A DNA stretch of 64,000 bases from Mycolicibacterium sphagni. GTDB taxonomy: Bacteria > Actinomycetota > Actinomycetes > Mycobacteriales > Mycobacteriaceae. The translations under genes and the position numbers were made by a program. The notes beneath the pieces were generated by a model. It saw only the letters and a list, made by a program, of their open reading frames with translations. It was not told the origin of the DNA and ran no database searches. Every line of letters starts with the position of its first letter. Position 1 is the first letter of the stretch. Location of the stretch: contig NZ_NOZR01000027.1 of NCBI RefSeq assembly GCF_002250655.1, positions 23,551 through 87,550 of the forward strand. Reading direction: 5' to 3'. Below are positions 1 through 7,688 of this stretch, in pieces.

Positions 1-2
1 TT

Positions 3-344
3 TACTTCTCCACTGAACGCGGTTACCTCGGCGCGCCGTTCGGTCTTCCTCCAACGGAGGCCGCCTTCAACGCCTATATGGAACTCCTCGACGGATGCGA
101 TGTGCCGTGGGCGGTTTCCGTCGTCGGAGGAGATCTCTGCGCCAGCGATATTGCCATCCGCGCACTTGAGCGTGGCGGCAATCTTCACGTTGGGCTTGAG
201 TTCTACGCGGGTGAGCGAACTCCGACGAATGTTGAGCTGGTATCCGAAGCCGTCAGCCTCTGCCAACAGGTTGGGCGTGACGTGGCGACACCAGATCAGG
301 CGGCATCCCTTCTGGGTGTCCCCTCGGGGGATCAGGGGATCTAG
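3..344 (+). CDS. 3-keto-5-aminohexanoate/beta-keto acid cleavage enzyme (BKACE, DUF849), C-terminal part
   Basis: The reading frame is open from the left edge of the window, so only the last 113 residues are present. Segments such as the GAPFGLPP stretch, WAVSVVGGD and GNLHVGLEFYAG look like the C-terminal half of the DUF849 TIM-barrel family. This family condenses a beta-keto acid with acetyl-CoA to give an acyl-CoA and acetoacetate, using a zinc ion. The substrate cannot be read from this fragment. Its stop overlaps the end of the convergent deacylase gene by 4 bases. Confidence 0.75.
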   Translation, partial: YFSTERGYLGAPFGLPPTEAAFNAYMELLDGCDVPWAVSVVGGDLCASDIAIRALERGGNLHVGLEFYAGERTPTNVELVSEAVSLCQQVGRDVATPDQAASLLGVPSGDQGI

Positions 345-829
345 ACGGCGCGGATATCGGCGGTTACCGCGTCGGTCAGCCGAACCAGATCCTGCGGAGA
401 CAGCGCCACATCCCAGCCGCGCTTGCCGGCGCTGCACAACACCTTGCTGAAGCTCAGCGCCGAACTGTCGACCACCGTCGGCAACCGCTTGCGCTGGCCC
501 AGCGGTGAGATACCGCCCAGCACGTATCCGGTGGCGCGTTCGGCGGCCGCCTGATCAGCCATCGCCACCTTGGCCAGCCCCAATGCCGCGGCGGCGGCCT
601 TCAGCGACAACTTCCACGGCACCGGCAGCACCGCCACCGCCAGCACCGGGCCCGCCGCGATGATCAGCGTCTTGAAGATCTGCTCGGGCACCAGGGAATC
701 ACCGGCCAGCGCGGCCACCGCTTCCTCGCCATATGACTGCGATCGCGGGTCATGGTGGTAACGCAGCACCTCATGGGGTGCGCCGGCGGTCAGCAGTGCG
801 GCGATCGCCGGGGTAGAGGCACGACTCAC
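341..829 (-). CDS. YbaK/EbsC-family Cys-tRNA(Pro) deacylase
   Basis: This is a cytoplasmic trans-editing protein of the YbaK/ProX type, 162 residues, the usual length for the family. Such enzymes hydrolyse cysteine that has been misloaded onto tRNA-Pro. The frame extends upstream, but a GTG at 829 gives a normal N-terminus (SRASTPAIAALL). The family stretches EQIFKTLII, VLPVPWKLSLKAAA, TGYVLGGISPLGQ and TVVDSSA are all present; the last three form the substrate pocket in known relatives. It lies divergent from sigH and converges on the DUF849 gene. Deacylase family is secure; the tRNA specificity is by analogy. Confidence 0.8.
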   Translation of the reverse strand: MSRASTPAIAALLTAGAPHEVLRYHHDPRSQSYGEEAVAALAGDSLVPEQIFKTLIIAAGPVLAVAVLPVPWKLSLKAAAAALGLAKVAMADQAAAERATGYVLGGISPLGQRKRLPTVVDSSALSFSKVLCSAGKRGWDVALSPQDLVRLTDAVTADIRAV

Positions 830-846
830 CGGCTCAGTTAACAGGC

Positions 847-886
847 GGAAATAGCCAGGTGGGAAATCCTGTTGTGGAGTGTGTTC
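847..886 (+). promoter_or_regulatory. Candidate SigH-type autoregulatory promoter
   Basis: Two overlapping matches to the mycobacterial SigH pattern (GGAAYA, about 16-20 bases, GTT) precede sigH: GGAAAT at 847 with GTT at 871, and GGGAAAT at 861 with GTT at 883. Both deviate at the pyrimidine of the -35 box. SigH autoregulation is known in mycobacteria; this placement, about 185-220 bases before the start codon, is inferred. Confidence 0.3.
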
Positions 887-1068
887 GCCGCCGTCAAGGC
901 GGCAATCGAAAAAGCTGTTGGTCACAGCCTTAGGATTGGAAGGAGAGAAGTCCGGTGTCAGCTGCAGTCTGCATGGCCGAAGAGCAGGCACCTGCATTTC
1001 TCATCCGTCCGATACCGCTGCCGGAGTTCCTCGCGGGCGCCGCGGCAGAAGGGACTGTGTCACCCACG

Positions 1069-1704
1069 ATGACCGACATCGACACCGAGACGCCTCAGCG
1101 CGAGGAGTCCGACGCGGAGTTGACCGCGCGTTTCGAGCGCGACGCGATCCCGCTGCTGGACCAGCTCTACGGCGGTGCACTCCGCATGACGCGCAACCCG
1201 GCAGACGCCGAAGACCTGTTGCAGGAAACCATGGTCAAGGCCTACGCCGGGTTCCGTTCGTTCCGGGAGGGCACCAACCTCAAGGCGTGGTTGTACCGGA
1301 TTTTGACGAACACCTACATCAACAGCTACCGCAAGAAGCAGCGCCAGCCGGCTGAGTATCCGACCGAGGAGATCACCGACTGGCAGTTGGCGGCCAACGC
1401 CGAGCACACGTCTACCGGACTGCGGTCGGCCGAGGTCGAAGCTCTCGAACTGCTCCCCGACACCGAAATCAAGGAAGCTCTGCAGGCGTTGCCTGAGGAC
1501 TTCCGGATGGCGGTGTACTACGCCGACGTCGAGGGCTTCCCGTACAAGGAGATCGCCGAGATCATGGATACCCCGATTGGGACGGTGATGTCCCGTCTGC
1601 ACCGAGGTAGGCGCCAGTTGCGTGGCCTGCTTGCCGACGTCGCCAAGGAACGCGGTTTCAACCGCGGCCAGGTCGAGGACACGCCCGAGGAGGTGTCCTC
1701 ATGA
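1069..1704 (+). CDS. sigH: RNA polymerase ECF sigma factor SigH
   Basis: This is the oxidative and heat stress sigma factor of mycobacteria, 211 residues from the ATG at 1069. The frame is open further upstream, but the extra residues do not resemble SigH. Region 2 (ALRMTRNPADAEDLLQETM, then AYAGFRSFREGTNLKAWLYRI) binds the -10 element and core polymerase. Region 4 (EGFPYKEIAEIMDTPIGTV, SRLHRGRRQLR) reads the -35 box. Its stop codon overlaps the start of the anti-sigma gene rshA by 4 bases, so the two are translationally coupled. In relatives it drives thioredoxin, mycoredoxin and chaperone genes; mrx1 lies about 33 kb away in this window. Confidence 0.95.
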   Translation: MTDIDTETPQREESDAELTARFERDAIPLLDQLYGGALRMTRNPADAEDLLQETMVKAYAGFRSFREGTNLKAWLYRILTNTYINSYRKKQRQPAEYPTEEITDWQLAANAEHTSTGLRSAEVEALELLPDTEIKEALQALPEDFRMAVYYADVEGFPYKEIAEIMDTPIGTVMSRLHRGRRQLRGLLADVAKERGFNRGQVEDTPEEVSS

Positions 1705-2018
1705 GCGACGACCATGTATTTGGTTCCGCCGACGACGAGTGGCGCCCGCCGGTAGGGCCGGTGGACCCGGATCATCCGGAGTGCGCGGCGGTGATCGCCG
1801 AGGTGTGGACGCTGCTGGACGGTGAGTGCACGGCCGAGACGAAAGACCGTCTGCGCCATCACCTCGAGGAGTGCCCGACGTGCCTGCAGCACTACGGGGT
1901 CGAGGAGCGGATCAAGAAGCTGGTCGCGTCTCGGTGCAGTGGGGAGACGGCACCCAAGCACCTGCTGGAGCGGGTGCGCCTGCAGATCAGTCAAACCACG
2001 ATCATCAGGCGCGGGTAG
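1701..2018 (+). CDS. rshA: Zinc-binding anti-sigma factor RshA
   Basis: RshA is the redox-sensitive anti-sigma factor that holds SigH inactive in reducing conditions. The 105-residue protein carries the ZAS signature HxxxCxxC (His54, Cys58, Cys61) inside HHLEECPTCLQHYG, with a further Cys28 upstream and Cys79 downstream. Oxidation of such cysteines releases zinc and the sigma factor. It overlaps sigH by 4 bases, as expected for a stoichiometric partner. A strong hairpin follows 11 bases after the stop. Confidence 0.93.
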   Translation: MSDDHVFGSADDEWRPPVGPVDPDHPECAAVIAEVWTLLDGECTAETKDRLRHHLEECPTCLQHYGVEERIKKLVASRCSGETAPKHLLERVRLQISQTTIIRRG

Positions 2019-2029
2019 TCGCGCAAACA

Positions 2030-2057
2030 AAAGTGCCCGGCAGCTGCCGGGCACTTT
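2030..2057. terminator. Bidirectional terminator between rshA and bL37
   Basis: A perfect 14-base inverted repeat with no loop spacer (AAAGTGCCCGGCAG and its complement) begins in an A-rich run and ends in TTTGTTT. It separates the convergent rshA and bL37 genes and can terminate transcription from either side. Confidence 0.8.
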
Positions 2058-2062
2058 GTTTG

Positions 2063-2137
2063 TCAGGCGTTGGGACGCCGGCCGTGATTGGCTTTGCTGT
2101 GCTTGCGGTCACGCTTCTTACGACCACGCTTGGCCAT
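2063..2137 (-). CDS. Mycobacterial ribosomal protein bL37 (24 residues)
   Basis: A very small gene read on the minus strand that encodes MAKRGRKKRDRKHSKANHGR followed by RPNA. This highly basic 24-residue peptide matches bL37, the actinobacteria-specific protein seen in 50S subunit structures of mycobacteria, also described as an AURKAIP1/COX24-like peptide. A strong ribosome binding site (GGAGG) sits 8 bases before the ATG. It is easily missed by gene callers because of its size. The sequence match is from memory but is nearly the whole protein. Confidence 0.9.
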   Translation of the reverse strand: MAKRGRKKRDRKHSKANHGRRPNA

Positions 2138-2254
2138 GATGTACCTCCATAGGTTTGTCGCTTGCATACAGTGTCTCACGGCCCCATCGAACCTCTGACC
2201 ACCCGGTGTTGTGGTTCGATAGAGCCGCTATATGAGTCAAGAGTGAGGGTGAAA

Positions 2255-2470
2255 ATGGCCGAGGATGTTCGCGCTGAGATCGTGGCCAGTGTGCTCGAGG
2301 TCGTGGTCAGCAAGGGAGACCAGATCGGCGCGGGCGACACCCTGGTGCTTCTGGAGTCAATGAAGATGGAGATCCCGGTGCTGGCCGAAGTCGGTGGCAC
2401 CGTCACCGAGGTCAGTGTGTCGGTTGGTGACGTCATCCAGGCCGGTGACCTCATTGCCGTGATCGACTAG
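2255..2470 (+). CDS. Biotinyl/lipoyl attachment protein (TB7.3-like)
   Basis: A free-standing biotinyl domain of 71 residues, starting at the ATG at 2255. It contains the attachment motif ESMKMEIP with the acceptor Lys37. The fold is two symmetrical beta halves: residues 1-35 before the lysine and a repeat after it ending GDVIQAGDLIAVID. Such proteins carry biotin for acyl-CoA carboxylases, but which complex this one serves is not known. It resembles the M. tuberculosis antigen TB7.3. It lies 4 bases upstream of pdtaS, so the two are probably cotranscribed, although no functional link is evident. Confidence 0.9.
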   Translation: MAEDVRAEIVASVLEVVVSKGDQIGAGDTLVLLESMKMEIPVLAEVGGTVTEVSVSVGDVIQAGDLIAVID

Positions 2471-2474
2471 GTTC

Positions 2475-3971
2475 GTGTCCACCCTCGGTGACCTCCTCGC
2501 CGAGCACACGGTGCTGCCGGGCAGCGCCGTGGACCACCTCCACGCGGTGGTCGGCGAATGGCAATTGCTGGCGGACCTCTCGTTCGCCGATTACCTGATG
2601 TGGGTGCGCCGCGACGACGGCGCGCTGGTCTGCGTGGCCCAATGCCGGCCCAACACCGCACCGACCGTCCTGCTCAAGGACGCCGTCGGCACCGTCGTCG
2701 CACAGGGGGAGCTGCCCCTGGTGACGTCGGCGTTCACCTCCGGTGCGATCGGCCGCAGCGACAGCGACGCCAAGCTGCGCGAACCGGGCATCGACGTCGA
2801 GGCCGTCCCGGTTCGGTACAGCAACCAGGTCGTGGCCGTCCTGACCCACCAGACCGCACTCGCCGAGCGGCGCACGTCCTCGCCGCTGGAGCGGGCCTAC
2901 CTGGACTGTGCGGGCAACCTGCTGCACATGCTCAGCGAAGGAACCTTCCCCAACATCGGCGATCTGGCGTTGTCGCGATCCAGTCCACGGGTCGGAGACG
3001 GTTTCATCCGCCTCGACGTCGACGGTGTCGTCGTCTACGCCAGCCCGAACGCGCTATCGGCTTATCACCGGATGGGACTGGCCGCCGAGCTGGAGGGCCA
3101 CAACCTGGTCGCGATCACCCGGCCGCTGATCTCCGACCCATTCGAGGCGCAGGAACTGGCCGAGCATGTGCGTGACTCGCTGACCGGTGGATCGAGCATG
3201 CGGCTGGAGGTCGACGCGGGCGGTGCCGCGGTGCTGCTGCGCACGATGCCCCTGGTGGTCCACGGCGCCGCTGCCGGCGCGGCAGTGCTCATCCGGGACG
3301 TCACCGAGGTCAAGCGTCGCGACCGCGCCCTGCTGTCCAAGGACGCCACAATCCGCGAGATCCACCATCGGGTGAAGAACAATCTGCAGACTGTCGCTGC
3401 TCTGCTGCGCCTGCAGTCGCGCCGCACCAGCAACGAGGAGGCCCGCGAGGCCCTCATGGAATCGGTGCGCCGGGTGGCCTCTATCGCCCAGGTGCACGAG
3501 GCGCTGTCGATGTCGGTCGACGAAGAGGTCAACCTCGACGAGGTGATCGACCGGATCCTGCCGATCATGAACGACGTGGCCCGGGTCGACACCCCGATCC
3601 GCATCAACCGCGACGGGGCGTTGGGCGTGCTTGACGCAGACCGGGCCACCGCGTTGGTGATGGTGGTGACCGAGCTGGTCCAGAACGCCATCGAGCACGC
3701 CTTCGAATCGACGGCAAAACAAGGCTGCGTGACCATTCGGGCCGAGCGTTCGGCGCGGTGGCTGGATGTCGTCGTCCACGACGACGGACGCGGGCTGCCC
3801 GACGGATTCAGCCTGGAAAAGTCCGACCGGCTGGGCCTACAGATCGTGCGGACGTTGGTGACCGCGGAACTGGACGGCTCGCTGGGAATGCACGACGTCC
3901 CCGGGGGCGGGACCGACGTTGTGTTGCGCGTGCCCCTCGGCCGACGTTCGACCGCGCGAGTTCCGCAATAG
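2475..3971 (+). CDS. pdtaS: Two-component sensor histidine kinase PdtaS
   Basis: A cytosolic sensor kinase of 498 residues with no membrane segment. An N-terminal GAF-like half is followed by a PAS-like region (about 165-280). The dimerisation and phosphoacceptor helix is of the HisKA_2 type, IHHRVKNNLQTVAALLRLQ, with His297-His298. The ATPase domain shows the N box VVTELVQNAIEHAF and G boxes HDDGRGLPDG and DRLGLQIVRTLV. In mycobacteria PdtaS phosphorylates the RNA-binding antiterminator PdtaR, which is encoded elsewhere. It starts at GTG 2475, right behind the biotinyl gene, and ends before a strong terminator shared with whiB1. Confidence 0.93.
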   Translation: MSTLGDLLAEHTVLPGSAVDHLHAVVGEWQLLADLSFADYLMWVRRDDGALVCVAQCRPNTAPTVLLKDAVGTVVAQGELPLVTSAFTSGAIGRSDSDAKLREPGIDVEAVPVRYSNQVVAVLTHQTALAERRTSSPLERAYLDCAGNLLHMLSEGTFPNIGDLALSRSSPRVGDGFIRLDVDGVVVYASPNALSAYHRMGLAAELEGHNLVAITRPLISDPFEAQELAEHVRDSLTGGSSMRLEVDAGGAAVLLRTMPLVVHGAAAGAAVLIRDVTEVKRRDRALLSKDATIREIHHRVKNNLQTVAALLRLQSRRTSNEEAREALMESVRRVASIAQVHEALSMSVDEEVNLDEVIDRILPIMNDVARVDTPIRINRDGALGVLDADRATALVMVVTELVQNAIEHAFESTAKQGCVTIRAERSARWLDVVVHDDGRGLPDGFSLEKSDRLGLQIVRTLVTAELDGSLGMHDVPGGGTDVVLRVPLGRRSTARVPQ

Positions 3972-4007
3972 CAAATGTGACGGAAACGACATTTCTGGCA
4001 AATAGAA

Positions 4008-4040
4008 ATCGCGGCCCCAGGCATTAGCTGGGGCCGCGAT
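4008..4040. terminator. Bidirectional terminator between pdtaS and whiB1
   Basis: A 13-base perfect inverted repeat (ATCGCGGCCCCAG and its complement) with a 7-base loop lies between the two convergent genes. A-rich sequence precedes it, and CTTACG follows. Confidence 0.75.
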
Positions 4041-4063
4041 CTTACGAACTGAGAAGGGCGTGC

Positions 4064-4318
4064 TCAGACGGTGCTGCGGGCGCGGGTGCGGGCATTGCGA
4101 CGCTTGAGCGCGCGGCGCTCGTCCTCGCTCATCCCGCCCCAGACGCCAGCGTCTTGACCGGAGTCCAAAGCCCAGGTCAGGCAATCCGTCGTCACCGGAC
4201 ACCGATTACAGACGAGCTTCGCGTCAGCGATCTGGGCGAGAGCCGGGCCGCTGTTCCCCACGGGGAAGAACAGTTCCGGATCCTCGTCACGGCAGACCGC
4301 CTTATGGCGCCAATCCAT
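4064..4318 (-). CDS. whiB1: WhiB1 iron-sulfur transcription factor
   Basis: An 84-residue Wbl protein with the four cluster-binding cysteines Cys9, Cys37, Cys40 and Cys46, the GVWGG turn at 58-62 and a basic DNA-binding tail (RRALKRRNARTRAR). WhiB1 binds a nitric-oxide-sensitive 4Fe-4S cluster, pairs with the major sigma factor and is essential in mycobacteria. A CRP-like dyad lies about 145-160 bases upstream, in keeping with the cAMP control known for whiB1 in M. tuberculosis. It converges on pdtaS. Confidence 0.96.
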   Translation of the reverse strand: MDWRHKAVCRDEDPELFFPVGNSGPALAQIADAKLVCNRCPVTTDCLTWALDSGQDAGVWGGMSEDERRALKRRNARTRARSTV

Positions 4319-4460
4319 TTGTCGCTACTCCTTTTACTATGTGCGCAACGAAGCGCACTCGCTTTTTCTTCGGCTGTTAACTCGTGCACACAAATGTTTC
4401 TGTGCTGTTGCATCCGATCGTTTCACAGCGACGACGGATGTCAATAGGACTCAGTTAACA

Positions 4461-4476
4461 CGTGTGCAATCTCACT
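4461..4476 (-). promoter_or_regulatory. CRP (cAMP receptor protein)-like site upstream of whiB1
   Basis: On the minus strand the site reads AGTGAGATTGCACACG, close to the TGTGA-N6-TCACA class of CRP operators and, from memory, to the CRP site of the M. tuberculosis whiB1 promoter. It lies 143-158 bases upstream of the whiB1 start. A second dyad, GTGCGC-N6-GCGCAC at 4341-4358, is closer to the gene but does not fit the CRP pattern. Confidence 0.55.
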
Positions 4477-4557
4477 ACGGGGGTGGGTTACCAAACCCTC
4501 TACTCGTTTGTACTACACTTAACCCATCTGCGCCCTGAATGGGTCTGCGTGACGCTA

Positions 4558-5565
4558 TTACCGCAGCTCAGAGGCTATGGCGGGAGGCGGGGCTACCACC
4601 CTCAAGGCCCCCGGGACAGCACGAAACATCATTTCTTCGCGCAGGCCGAGAAAATCTCCGTCGATCTGGCTAGCGACCGGTTCAGAGCTCACGATCCGCA
4701 CCCAGGCCAGGTCGTCGTCGCGGATCAGGTGCCTGGCCTTGATCTCGTGTTTCTTGGACACCATCCGTCGCACCAGCATCAGGTTTCTCCACACGTTCAT
4801 GCTGGTCACGGCGAAAAGGCCGAGGCCGGTCTCGAAGGTGGTGTCCGGGTTCGTCCAGACCGGCCGGGTGTTGGCGTACGTCCACGGCGTCGAGTTGGAA
4901 ATGAACGCGAAATATACGCCGGTCAGCGGCGCGTGGCCGGGTAGTTCGAGGGTTAGCTGCGGCTCTTTGCGGGCGCTGGCCAGCATCTCGCGCACCGCCA
5001 CCCGGATGTAGCGGCTCGCGGTGACCTTTCGGCCTTTGGCGCGCTGCGCTTCGACCGCGGCCACCACGTCGCCGTCCACACCCATCCCGGCGGTGAACAC
5101 CGCCCAGCGCTCGCCGCAGTCCATCAGACCGATCCGCCGCCATTGCGCGCCGTTGAGGCGCGCGCTGAGCAGGTCGACCAGCTGATTGGTGGCCACGATC
5201 GGGTCCGGGCTGATACCCAGCGCCCGGGCGAAGACATTCGCCGACCCGCCGGGCACCACCGCCACCGCGGGCATCGTGTCGGGCAGCGGCTCCTGCTCGG
5301 TCCCGGGTCGCTGCGCTCCTGCCCTCCGGCTCGGCCGGCCCATCAGCCCGTTCACCACCTCGTTGACGGTCCCGTCGCCGCCGTGCACGATGATCACGTC
5401 GGTGCCGTCGTGCCGGGCGGTTTCGGCGATTTCGATGGCGTGGCCGCGGTGATCGGTGTGCACCACCGTCAGGTCCACCCGGCTCTCCAGCGCGTGGGCG
5501 AGCAGGTCGCGGCCGGCGGCGGTGGTGGAAGTGGCGTTCGGGTTGACGATGAGGACGGCACGCAC
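4558..5565 (-). CDS. Diacylglycerol kinase/LCB5-family lipid kinase
   Basis: A 335-residue lipid kinase with a GTG start at 5565. It shows the DAGK catalytic pattern: N-terminal VLIVNPNAT, the nucleotide-binding GGDGTVNEVVNGLMG at 62-76 and VVPGGSANVFARALG near 103-117. Such enzymes phosphorylate diacylglycerol or related lipids at the inner membrane face; the substrate here is unknown. Residues 77-95 are an extra loop whose DNA contains a short repeat also found inside uvrD2. In family members I recall this segment is shorter. The gene is divergent from the GtrA-like gene and is probably the Rv3218 counterpart. Confidence 0.82.
   Translation of the reverse strand: MRAVLIVNPNATSTTAAGRDLLAHALESRVDLTVVHTDHRGHAIEIAETARHDGTDVIIVHGGDGTVNEVVNGLMGRPSRRAGAQRPGTEQEPLPDTMPAVAVVPGGSANVFARALGISPDPIVATNQLVDLLSARLNGAQWRRIGLMDCGERWAVFTAGMGVDGDVVAAVEAQRAKGRKVTASRYIRVAVREMLASARKEPQLTLELPGHAPLTGVYFAFISNSTPWTYANTRPVWTNPDTTFETGLGLFAVTSMNVWRNLMLVRRMVSKKHEIKARHLIRDDDLAWVRIVSSEPVASQIDGDFLGLREEMMFRAVPGALRVVAPPPAIASELR
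5302..5324 (-). repeat. Short MIRU-like repeat inside the lipid-kinase gene
   Basis: The minus strand holds a 23-base block beginning GGGCAGGAGCGCAGCGAC that matches 21 of 23 bases of a block in uvrD2 (35771-35793). It is read in frame as part of an extra loop. Confidence 0.55.
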
Positions 5566-5656
5566 GAGCGTTGAGCCTAACCGCGCGCCGGGTCGGCGTT
5601 CGAAGTGTTCGTCTGCTCATCACCAAGGGGTCAGCTGCCGGTGGCATGCTCGCGGC

Positions 5657-6130
5657 GTGGTTGTGGGGTCGGAGCCGGGTTCGGCCAGTGCCGTCGGCTG
5701 GTTCCACCGGGCCTGTGAGGTCGTGGTCGCGCGTCTGCCTTTCGGGCTGAATTCCGTTGTGGCGCCGACGTTCTTGGGGTTTGTGGTCATCAACTCCGGA
5801 ACGTTCGCACTGGACCTTGCGGTGCTCACGCTGCTGCACGGTGCGCTGCATCTACCGTTCGCGCTTGCGGTGACGCTGGCCTACGCGTGTGCCTTCGCCG
5901 CGAGCTACGTGCTCAACCGGGTGGTGAACTTCCAGTCGCACGGCGCGGTCGGACCTCAGGTGGCCGTGTACGTCGTCGTGGTCGTGATCAACTACCTGGC
6001 GTTCATCCTCGGAGTGTCCACTGCGCTACGCGCGCTCGGTGTCGAGTACCACTTGGCGCGGATGGCGGCCGGCGCCTGCGAGGGGATCTACATGTATTGC
6101 GCGATGCGCTGGGTGGTGTTCCGGCGCTGA
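5657..6130 (+). CDS. GtrA-like integral membrane protein
   Basis: A 157-residue membrane protein, starting from GTG 5657, with four predicted transmembrane helices. The segments FLGFVVINSGTFALDLAVLT, AYACAFAASYVLNRVVNFQS and the terminal AMRWVVFRR are typical of the GtrA/DPMS family (PF04138). These proteins are thought to help flip polyprenyl-linked sugars across the inner membrane for cell-wall glycan synthesis. The frame extends upstream to 5456, but that part overlaps the divergent lipid-kinase gene and lacks membrane character. It converges on the TetR gene with a 1-base gap. Confidence 0.75.
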   Translation: MVVGSEPGSASAVGWFHRACEVVVARLPFGLNSVVAPTFLGFVVINSGTFALDLAVLTLLHGALHLPFALAVTLAYACAFAASYVLNRVVNFQSHGAVGPQVAVYVVVVVINYLAFILGVSTALRALGVEYHLARMAAGACEGIYMYCAMRWVVFRR

Positions 6131-6131
6131 T

Positions 6132-6701
6132 TCACCGGGCGGGGGAGACGACGCGGGTTGCCGCCTCGACCGCTGTGGTGCGCCGGTGCGCCAGTACCGC
6201 GTCCGATGTGTCCGCGGCCGCGCGGTCGGGAAAGTGTGCCCACGCCAGGGCAATACCGAACAGAACGACGAGAAGGTCGGTGGGTTCCCAGGAGGGATCG
6301 ACGTGTCCGGCGGCCTGGGCCTCGACGATCGCGGCGATCGCCAGTTCGGGTAGGGGTTGGCCGTCGGCGGTGGGTTCGTCGAGGGTGAGCCCCTCCAGGT
6401 GGGCCCACGCCACCATCCGGTGGTGCTCAGGGCGGCGCATGCTCAGGTCGAAGACATCGCCGACGAACTCGGGTACGGCGTCAGGGCGCATGGTGACCGC
6501 CTGGAAGAACTCGGCGATATCGGCGGCCAGCACCTCACGGAAGAGCGCCTCCTTGTCACCGAAGTGCGCGTAGAGGCGCTCCTTGCTGGCACTGGCCCCT
6601 GAGGCGATGCGGTCGATCCGTGCCCCGGCGAACCCGTACCGGGCGAACTCGGTGCGGGCGGCGGCCAGGATCTCGTCGCGCAGCTCTGAGGTGGTTCTCA
6701 T
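6132..6701 (-). CDS. TetR-family transcriptional regulator
   Basis: A 189-residue TetR repressor. The N-terminal helix-turn-helix spans about residues 8-50 (EILAAARTEFARYGFAGARI, DRIASGASASKERLYAHFGD), and the rest is the ligand-binding domain. It is divergent from an acyltransferase gene across a 65-base gap that contains a perfect 16-base palindrome, so it probably represses itself and that gene. The inducer cannot be told from sequence, though the neighbour suggests a lipid. Confidence 0.85.
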   Translation of the reverse strand: MRTTSELRDEILAAARTEFARYGFAGARIDRIASGASASKERLYAHFGDKEALFREVLAADIAEFFQAVTMRPDAVPEFVGDVFDLSMRRPEHHRMVAWAHLEGLTLDEPTADGQPLPELAIAAIVEAQAAGHVDPSWEPTDLLVVLFGIALAWAHFPDRAAADTSDAVLAHRRTTAVEAATRVVSPAR

Positions 6702-6718
6702 GAAGCAAGAGTATAAAG

Positions 6719-6734
6719 AACGAACTAGTTCGTT
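6719..6734. promoter_or_regulatory. Palindromic TetR operator
   Basis: AACGAACTAGTTCGTT is a perfect 16-base palindrome located 18 bases upstream of the tetR start and 32 bases upstream of the acyltransferase start. Its position and symmetry fit the operator of the divergent TetR protein. Confidence 0.7.
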
Positions 6735-6766
6735 TGGGTAGAGAACGACGCGATGAAGGAGTCACA

Positions 6767-7666
6767 GTGGGGAGCCGACCAGATCCCAGTGCGCCCGTCA
6801 CCTTTGACGAGGCGGCACTGACCGCCGTCATGGACCACCCGCCGCGGGTGCGCGCGCTCAAGCGGGTCCTCGGCGCAGTGGCCGACGGCATCGATCCGGT
6901 GATCGACCTGTGGCGCCCCTACATCGACGGTCTGCACAACCTGCCGGCTGATGGCCGATTTCTGTTGGTGGGCAACCACACTCAGATGGGTAGTGCCGAA
7001 ATCCTGCTGATTCCGTACGCCGTGCGACGCGAGATCGGAGTCCGTGTTCGGCCGCTGGCCGACCGGCAATTCGGTCAGATCCGCGGACTGCCGGGTGACC
7101 TCATGGCGGCGTTCGGCGGTGTCGTGGGCGCCCCGGAGACCGCGCGCGAGCTCATGCGCCACGACCAGACCATCCTGGTGTTCCCGGGCGGCGGTCGCGA
7201 GATCCCTAAGTTCAAGGGGGAGGAGTACACCTTGCGCTGGCAGGGGCGTTCGGGATTCGCCCGGCTCGCGGTGGAGAACGGCTATCCCATCGTCCCGGTG
7301 GGACTCGTCGGCGGTGACGACGTCTATCGCAGCCTCACGGTCCGCGACAGCGCATGGGGCCGCTTCAGCCAGGCCATCGGCAGCCGGCTCGGCGGCCGGG
7401 ACGATATGGCGATGCCGCTGGTGCGCGGGGTCGGGCCGACACTGATTCCCCGCCCGGAACGGATGTATCTGAGGTTCGGCGCTCCGATCGACACCACCAC
7501 ACCTGTGGGCATCGACTCGTCCGGCTGGGCCGAGGAAGTCAAGCGGCGCACCCAGACCGGGCTCGAGCGGATTCTCGACGACCTGCTGGGGCTGCGGGAG
7601 ACCGATCCCTATCGGGGGCTCAACCCGCTGGGCTGGTTCCGCGCCGCGCGGCCGGAACCGGCGTAG
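6767..7666 (+). CDS. PlsC-like lysophospholipid acyltransferase family protein
   Basis: A 299-residue acyltransferase of the LPLAT superfamily. The GTG at 6767 is chosen because an AAGGAG site lies 7 bases before it. The family blocks are visible: block I as GNHTQMGSAE (residues 65-74), block III as LVFPGGGREIPKF, and block IV as YPIVPVGLVGGDD. Block I keeps the histidine but not the usual aspartate five residues on, as in some diacylglycerol acyltransferase-like members. It probably acylates a lipid at the membrane. It is under the divergent TetR, which suggests induction by a lipid or hydrophobic compound. Confidence 0.8.
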   Translation: MGSRPDPSAPVTFDEAALTAVMDHPPRVRALKRVLGAVADGIDPVIDLWRPYIDGLHNLPADGRFLLVGNHTQMGSAEILLIPYAVRREIGVRVRPLADRQFGQIRGLPGDLMAAFGGVVGAPETARELMRHDQTILVFPGGGREIPKFKGEEYTLRWQGRSGFARLAVENGYPIVPVGLVGGDDVYRSLTVRDSAWGRFSQAIGSRLGGRDDMAMPLVRGVGPTLIPRPERMYLRFGAPIDTTTPVGIDSSGWAEEVKRRTQTGLERILDDLLGLRETDPYRGLNPLGWFRAARPEPA

Positions 7667-7688
7667 CGCGACCGGCTACCTTACGGGT

